Of a stretch of 9,995 nucleotides of DNA, positions 5,941 through 9,995 are shown one piece after another. The position numbers and the translations under genes are program-made. Each line of letters begins with the position of its first letter. Within the stretch, counting starts at the first letter, position 1. The DNA is from AV133 sp035567015 (GTDB taxonomy: Bacteria; Verrucomicrobiota; Verrucomicrobiia; Chthoniobacterales; UBA10450). A model generated the notes under the pieces. That model was not told where the DNA came from. It did no database searches and saw only the letters and a program-made list of their open reading frames with translations. The stretch lies in contig DATMPQ010000258.1 in assembly GCA_035567015.1 (NCBI GenBank), positions 1 to 9,995 on the forward strand, in the 5' to 3' direction.

Positions 5941-8400
5941 CTAGACGGCGGCGTCGAGATCGACCAGAATCTCGCGCGGCTTCGCGCCTTCGCCGGGACC
6001 CAAAATACCGCGCTGTTCCAGAATATCAACGATCCGCGCCGCCCGCGTGTATCCGAGTCGCAACCGGCGCTGAAGCAGGGAAGTGGAAGCGCGTTTTTCC
6101 TGGCGAATGATTTCAAGACATTTTTCAACCAATTCCTCGTCTTCGTCCGTGACCCCGTCAGTCGGCGTGCCTTCTGCCTCCAGTTTTTCGTGCATCACTG
6201 CATCGAACGTGGGCGGACTTTGCGCAGAAACAAATTCAACCAGGCGGCGAATTTCATCGTCGGTCACGAGCACGCCTTGCGCGCGAATCAATCGCGAAGT
6301 GCTCGGCGGGAGATAAAGCATGTCGCCCTGGCCAAGCAGTCGATCGGCGCCGTTTTCATCGAGAATAACGCGACTGTCGATTTTGCTCGCGACTTGAAAC
6401 GCGATCCGGCTCGGAATATTCGCCTTGATCACGCCGGTGATGACATCGGCCCTCGGCGTTTGAGTGGCGAGAATAATGTGAATGCCGGCCGCGCGCGCCA
6501 TCTGGGTGATGCGCGCGATCGCGCTCTCCACGTCCGCCGGCGCGGTCTGCATCAAGTCGGCCAATTCGTCGATGATTACGACGATATAGGGCATCTTGTC
6601 CGGAATCTGGACTTCTGCGGTGGCGGCCCTGTCGGCGACGCTCGAAGATTTCGCAGGCGATACGCCTGCCTCTACCGAATTTTCCTCAAGATCGACATCT
6701 TTCCTTCTCGCCGGCCGCGCGTTGAAGCTGTTGATATTGCGCACACCGATGCGCGCGAAAATTTTGTAGCGTCGCTCCATCTCATCGATTAGCCCCCGTA
6801 ATGCGAGCAGCACCTTTTTTGCATCGACAACCACCGGGAATGCGAGATGAGGGAGCGAATTGTAAATCTGCATCTCAACCATTTTCGGATCGATCATGAT
6901 GAAACGCATCTCCTCCGGCGTGAAGCGGAAGAGCATGCTCGCAATCAGGGCATTGATGCAGACGCTCTTGCCGCTGCCGGTGGTGCCGGCCACGAGCAAG
7001 TGCGGCATCTGGGCGAGATCGGCGATGATCGCTTTGCCGTAAACATCCTTCCCGAGCGCCAGTGGAATTTTCGCGCGCCCCTTCGCCTCCTCCCAGTCGG
7101 GCGATTGCAACAGTTCGCGCAGCGTCACGGTCACTTTTCGCGTGTTGGCCAGTTCAATCCCGACGGTGTCTTTGCCCGGAATGGGCGCCAGGATGTTGAT
7201 CCGCTCCGCGCGCGTGGCGCGAGCTAGGTCGCGCTCGAGACTTACGATTTTGTCCACACGGACGCCTTTGGCCGGATAAACTTCGTAGCGCGTGATCGTC
7301 GGGCCTTTGGTGATGTCGCCCGGCGCGACTGCAATGCCGAATTGCCCGAGCGTTTCGATCAAAATTTGCTGGACGCGCTCGAGTTCGGCCGGATCCGCAG
7401 CCGTGCGGCCCTCCGGATCATGTTTATCCAGCAGATCCAATCCGGGTACCGTGTAATTTTCCGGGTTCCAGGTTCGACTCGTTAGGCCAGCAGCGGCCCT
7501 TGGTTTTTCTTTGCTTGCGGTCAGCTCCGCGAGCGAAGGCTTTCGACGGGCGCTGACGGGCTCGTTTGGCAGCGCAGTTGTGTCCACCACTTTTGGTTTC
7601 GGACGACTCGCCAGTTCTTCTGGCGAAATAAACGCGGTCGCCGACTCGGCCACAGACGCACCTTTTTTCTTAAGCTGCTTTTCGATCGACCGCCGCTGCT
7701 TCCCGAGTTCTTTCTGGCTGATTTCCAATTGTCCTTTGAGGTCGGACTTGCGGAGTTGCCGGTGCAAACGCCATTCGTGGAGCTTTGCGTTTGCGCGGCG
7801 CGTCGTCGCGATCGTCTCACGAACAAGGTGAATTGGTCGAAGGCCCGTCATCAGGATCAGCGTCGTCACATAAATTCCACTCAAGAGAATGGCAGAGCCG
7901 ACTTTGCCCATGGCGTTGAGCAGCACGGTTTTTCCTAAGAAGTAACCGGCCCAGCCGCCCGGCCCCTGGATGTTGAAGGCCAAACGCCAACCGCGGAAGT
8001 AACGTGTCTGTAACTGCAAGAGGCAGGCGCCCGAGGCGATGAAGAGAACGATCCAGATGATGCGCGGCGTCACCCGCAAACTCGAATGAAATAGTTTCGC
8101 CGCGCCGAACCCGAGCAGAACAGCCGCCAGCAGATACGCGGCCGCGCCGATCGTGTGATAGCAAATTCCGGCGATGATTGCGCCGAACGGTCCGATGAAA
8201 TTTTGCGCAGGACGATTCGCCGGCGAAATGTGGCTGAACCAGACCCAGGAAGGCACATCCTTCGGCGTGTAGGAAATCAGGGCGAGAAAAAGCAGCGTCC
8301 CGACGCCGAGCAAGATGAGGGCGAAGACTTCGTTCCAGGCGCTAATTTTTAGCGTTCGAGCCACCGCAGAGGATAGTAGTGCGCTGGCCGCGCGTTTCAA
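5941..8400 (-). CDS. ftsK: DNA translocase FtsK/SpoIIIE
   Basis: Membrane-anchored hexameric ATPase that pumps DNA and clears chromosome ends from the division septum. Its 819 residues show four to five N-terminal membrane helices (about 25-44, 72-100, 112-130, 160-187). A basic, coiled-coil-like linker follows (about 203-250), then a variable linker to about 315. Next come the alpha/beta motor with Walker A GTTGSGKS (472-479) and Walker B VVIIDELADL (607-616), the MARAAGIHIILATQTP and ANIPSRIAFQV blocks, and a gamma winged-helix domain (about 755-818) of the type that reads polarity motifs. The frame opens at TTG 8400 directly after an in-frame TAA; GTG 8364 is an alternative start and no Shine-Dalgarno motif settles it. 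Between ERRYKIFARIGVRNINSFN and MPYIVVIIDE there is an extended polar segment (about 562-602) containing a palindrome-encoded stretch (separate entry). The catalytic motifs are intact, so the protein should work. It is the first gene of the ftsK–rodZ-like–rimO group. Confidence 0.96.
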   Translation of the reverse strand: MKRAASALLSSAVARTLKISAWNEVFALILLGVGTLLFLALISYTPKDVPSWVWFSHISPANRPAQNFIGPFGAIIAGICYHTIGAAAYLLAAVLLGFGAAKLFHSSLRVTPRIIWIVLFIASGACLLQLQTRYFRGWRLAFNIQGPGGWAGYFLGKTVLLNAMGKVGSAILLSGIYVTTLILMTGLRPIHLVRETIATTRRANAKLHEWRLHRQLRKSDLKGQLEISQKELGKQRRSIEKQLKKKGASVAESATAFISPEELASRPKPKVVDTTALPNEPVSARRKPSLAELTASKEKPRAAAGLTSRTWNPENYTVPGLDLLDKHDPEGRTAADPAELERVQQILIETLGQFGIAVAPGDITKGPTITRYEVYPAKGVRVDKIVSLERDLARATRAERINILAPIPGKDTVGIELANTRKVTVTLRELLQSPDWEEAKGRAKIPLALGKDVYGKAIIADLAQMPHLLVAGTTGSGKSVCINALIASMLFRFTPEEMRFIMIDPKMVEMQIYNSLPHLAFPVVVDAKKVLLALRGLIDEMERRYKIFARIGVRNINSFNARPARRKDVDLEENSVEAGVSPAKSSSVADRAATAEVQIPDKMPYIVVIIDELADLMQTAPADVESAIARITQMARAAGIHIILATQTPRADVITGVIKANIPSRIAFQVASKIDSRVILDENGADRLLGQGDMLYLPPSTSRLIRAQGVLVTDDEIRRLVEFVSAQSPPTFDAVMHEKLEAEGTPTDGVTDEDEELVEKCLEIIRQEKRASTSLLQRRLRLGYTRAARIVDILEQRGILGPGEGAKPREILVDLDAAV
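6653..6669. repeat. GCAGGCG/CGCCTGC palindrome inside ftsK
   Basis: A perfect 7-bp inverted repeat around a 3-base spacer encodes AGVSPA of FtsK (from residue 578). The surrounding sequence encodes VEAGVSPAK. From memory, this peptide phrase and its DNA recur in Verrucomicrobiota genomes as a dispersed palindromic repeat, which a genome search would confirm or deny. It sits in a surface-loop position of the motor domain and keeps the frame. Confidence 0.6.
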
Positions 8401-8427
8401 TTAATTGTCGTGCTCACACTGCAAATC

Positions 8428-8453
8428 GTAATCGAAAACGTCAAATCGATTAC
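8428..8453. promoter_or_regulatory. Inverted repeat in ftsK/lipoprotein intergenic region
   Basis: GTAATCGA (8428-8435) and TCGATTAC (8446-8453) are a perfect 8-bp inverted repeat with a 10-base spacer. CAAATCG also occurs twice, 20 bases apart (8422 and 8442). Read towards ftsK, the spacer holds TTGACG (minus strand, 8439-8444), which matches a sigma-70 -35 box, but the -10 at the proper distance is poor. The site lies about 28 bases from the ftsK TTG and about 70 bases from the lipoprotein ATG. The arrangement fits an operator or a divergent promoter region, or a hairpin in the lipoprotein leader. The binding protein is unknown. Confidence 0.4.
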
Positions 8454-8521
8454 CAGGGCAGAATTACGCTTCGCTTTGGTCTTGCGCGCCGCGCAAGGTG
8501 ACGATTACTGTGCTTTCGCTT

Positions 8522-8755
8522 ATGCGATTCTCTTTGCGGAAGTGCATCGCTCTTTCCGCGTGCCCTTGTCTGATTCTCCTTTTTTCCTGCGAGAAACATC
8601 ACGTCGGCGAGATGCCGGAAGTGCAAAGGGAACAGGTCGATGTTGCTGCCGCGCCGAAAAAGAATCCGGACGCAGCCACTGAGACATCGACATCTCCCAT
8701 GCCGCCGGTCAAGCCCACTCCCGTTGAATTCTTTCCCGAAGCCACACCTCGTTAG
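8522..8755 (+). CDS. Small lipoprotein
   Basis: From ATG 8522 the product has 77 residues: a basic start (MRFSLRK), a hydrophobic core, and a lipobox LFSC with the lipidated Cys at residue 23. The remaining 55 or so residues are short, polar and proline-rich (KPTPVEFFPEATPR at the end). Lipidation and export to the outer or inner membrane are therefore expected; Glu at +2 does not give the classical inner-membrane retention signal. In-frame GTG codons at 8498 and 8510 would lengthen the N-terminus, but they would put uncharged residues ahead of the basic n-region, so the ATG is preferred. No known family is recognised. It is followed after 14 bases by the peptide transporter, so the two are probably co-transcribed and diverge from ftsK. 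Confidence 0.78.
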   Translation: MRFSLRKCIALSACPCLILLFSCEKHHVGEMPEVQREQVDVAAAPKKNPDAATETSTSPMPPVKPTPVEFFPEATPR

Positions 8756-8769
8756 AAAAGGGAAACCGT

Positions 8770-9995
8770 ATGGCCAAACACAAATACGCAACCTCGCCCC
8801 CAAACTTAACAGGCATGCCCCCCGGCGTGCCGTACATCATCGGCAACGAAGCGGCCGAGCGTTTCTCTTACTATGGCATGAAATCGGTCCTGACCGTCTT
8901 CATGGCGCATTACATTTTGAATCAATCCGGCGTGCTGGCGCCGATGCAGGAGAACGAAGCGTACATGTATACGCACTATTTCGTTTTCGGCGTCTATTTC
9001 CTCCCGATTCTCGGCGCGATCATCGCCGACGGTTTGCTCGGCAAGTACTGGACGATCCTGTCGCTTTCCATCGTTTACTGCCTGGGCAACCTCACACTCG
9101 CGTGCATGGCCACTTCATGGGGAGTTGCAGTAGGGCAGCGAACGATGCTCGCTATCGGTCTTTTCCTAATCTGTTTGGGCGCCGGCGGCATCAAGCCGTG
9201 CGTGTCGGCCAACGTTGGCGATCAGTTTGGCGACTCAAACAAGCATCTGCTTTCAAAGATGTTTGGCTGGTTCTATTTCTCGATTAACGCCGGATCGTTC
9301 ATCTCCTCTATCCTCTGCCCGTGGCTTCTCGCAAATCCCAAGTACGGCCCGGGCTGGGCGTTTGGAATTCCGGGCATTGCAATGCTCATTGCCACTTTGT
9401 TCTTCTGGGGCGGTCGCAAAAAAATGGTACACGTTCCGCCGGCCGGGCTTGGTTATTTGCGGGAAACATTCTGCCGCGAAGGTCTCAGCACGCTCGCCAG
9501 GATCGCGATGGTTTACGTCTTCATTTTGGTCTTCTGGGCTCTGTGGGGAATGAGCAATGGTGTCGAATGGACCTTGCAGGCCGAGAAAATGGATTTGCAC
9601 TGGCTCGGGATGGATCTGATCGCTGCCCAGGTGCAAACCGCGAACCCGATCTTGATTTTGATTTTTATTCCGCTCGTTAACTACGTCATCTACCCGCTGA
9701 TCAACCGGATCTTTCCCCTTACTCCACTGCGCAAAATCGGCATCGGTCTTTTTATTACCGGCCTCTCGTTCATGGTGATCGTTTGGATCCAGGGCCAAAT
9801 CGATTCGGGATTGAAGCCAAGTATCAATTGGCAACTGTTGGCTTACGTCATCCTAACGCTTGGTGAAGCAATGGTTTCGATTACAGGGCTTGAGTTTTCA
9901 TATACTCAGGCGCCCAACTCGATGAAGAGCTCGGTCATGGCGTTGTGGCTTCTTACCGTAGCCACCGGTGAAGGCTTCGTTGGTCTATTTAATAG
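8770..9995 (+). CDS. POT-family proton-coupled oligopeptide transporter, 3' end cut off
   Basis: My own translation from ATG 8770 stays open to the window edge, giving 408 residues and no stop. It is a polytopic inner-membrane protein of the POT/PTR2 branch of the major facilitator superfamily, which brings in di- and tripeptides with protons. Family marks seen: E27-x-x-E30-R31 in NEAAERFSYYG (the proton/peptide-coupling ExxER motif of helix 1), the MFS loop motif GAIIADGLLGKY (82-93), GAGGIKPCVSANVGDQF (137-153), and FYFSINAGS (168-176, the second PTR2 signature). The stretch GLEFSYTQAPNSMKS near the cut end matches the helix 10 region. The last helices and the C-terminus lie beyond the window. 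AAAAGGG ending seven bases before the ATG is a plausible weak ribosome binding site, the best in the window. Substrate details cannot be read from sequence. Confidence 0.93.
   Translation, partial: MAKHKYATSPPNLTGMPPGVPYIIGNEAAERFSYYGMKSVLTVFMAHYILNQSGVLAPMQENEAYMYTHYFVFGVYFLPILGAIIADGLLGKYWTILSLSIVYCLGNLTLACMATSWGVAVGQRTMLAIGLFLICLGAGGIKPCVSANVGDQFGDSNKHLLSKMFGWFYFSINAGSFISSILCPWLLANPKYGPGWAFGIPGIAMLIATLFFWGGRKKMVHVPPAGLGYLRETFCREGLSTLARIAMVYVFILVFWALWGMSNGVEWTLQAEKMDLHWLGMDLIAAQVQTANPILILIFIPLVNYVIYPLINRIFPLTPLRKIGIGLFITGLSFMVIVWIQGQIDSGLKPSINWQLLAYVILTLGEAMVSITGLEFSYTQAPNSMKSSVMALWLLTVATGEGFVGLFN

Noticed and set aside
6190..6792. 200-residue plus-strand open frame
   Set aside because: Antisense to the FtsK motor domain. 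His/Arg/Asp-rich composition is typical of a mirror frame in GC-rich DNA.
8640..9287. 215-residue plus-strand open frame across the lipoprotein and transporter
   Set aside because: Overlaps two better genes in another frame and is Arg/His/Pro-rich; the transporter frame has clear POT signatures.
9253..9834. 193-residue minus-strand open frame
   Set aside because: Mirror of the peptide transporter; charged, Gln/Asn/Asp-rich composition without any domain.

Overview
The window looks like a chromosomal segment of a free-living Gram-negative bacterium, most likely Verrucomicrobiota (a soil Chthoniobacterales/Spartobacteria-like lineage). That assignment rests on the style of the proteins, the ftsK–rodZ-like–rimO gene order, the near absence of Shine-Dalgarno motifs, and short palindromic and heptad repeats of a kind I associate with these genomes. 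I could not run a search, so the taxon is an inference. Coding density is high. I see no tRNA, rRNA, CRISPR array, transposase or phage gene.

Left part, + strand (1-2184): the 3' part of an unrecognised gene is cut by the window edge. It is followed by a DUF4105 (Lnb N-terminal-domain family) protein with three membrane helices. A 245-base convergent intergenic stretch follows and holds several small hairpins but no convincing gene.

Middle, - strand, read from 8400 down to 2430: ftsK (DNA translocase), a RodZ-like HTH/DUF4115 membrane protein, rimO (ribosomal protein S12 methylthiotransferase), a proline-rich tail-anchored protein of unknown function, and trxA (thioredoxin 1). ftsK, rodZ-like and rimO are 14 and 24 bases apart and very likely form one operon for chromosome segregation, cell shape and ribosome modification. 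The tail-anchored gene and trxA are 5 bases apart and form a second tight pair. A 213-base gap with a strong hairpin separates the two groups.

Right part, + strand (8522-9995): a small lipoprotein is followed 14 bases later by a POT-family proton-coupled oligopeptide transporter, which runs off the right edge. This unit diverges from ftsK, and the shared intergenic region carries a perfect 8-bp inverted repeat that could be an operator.

The most interesting signal is that two neighbouring housekeeping genes, ftsK and rimO, each carry a palindromic repeat inside the reading frame at an interdomain or surface-loop position. In rimO it is an 86-base heptad-repeat hairpin that adds about 29 residues. 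In ftsK it is a GCAGGCG/CGCCTGC palindrome within an extended linker between Walker A and Walker B. This resembles the in-frame palindromic elements described in Rickettsia. No clearly new defence or metabolic system is visible.
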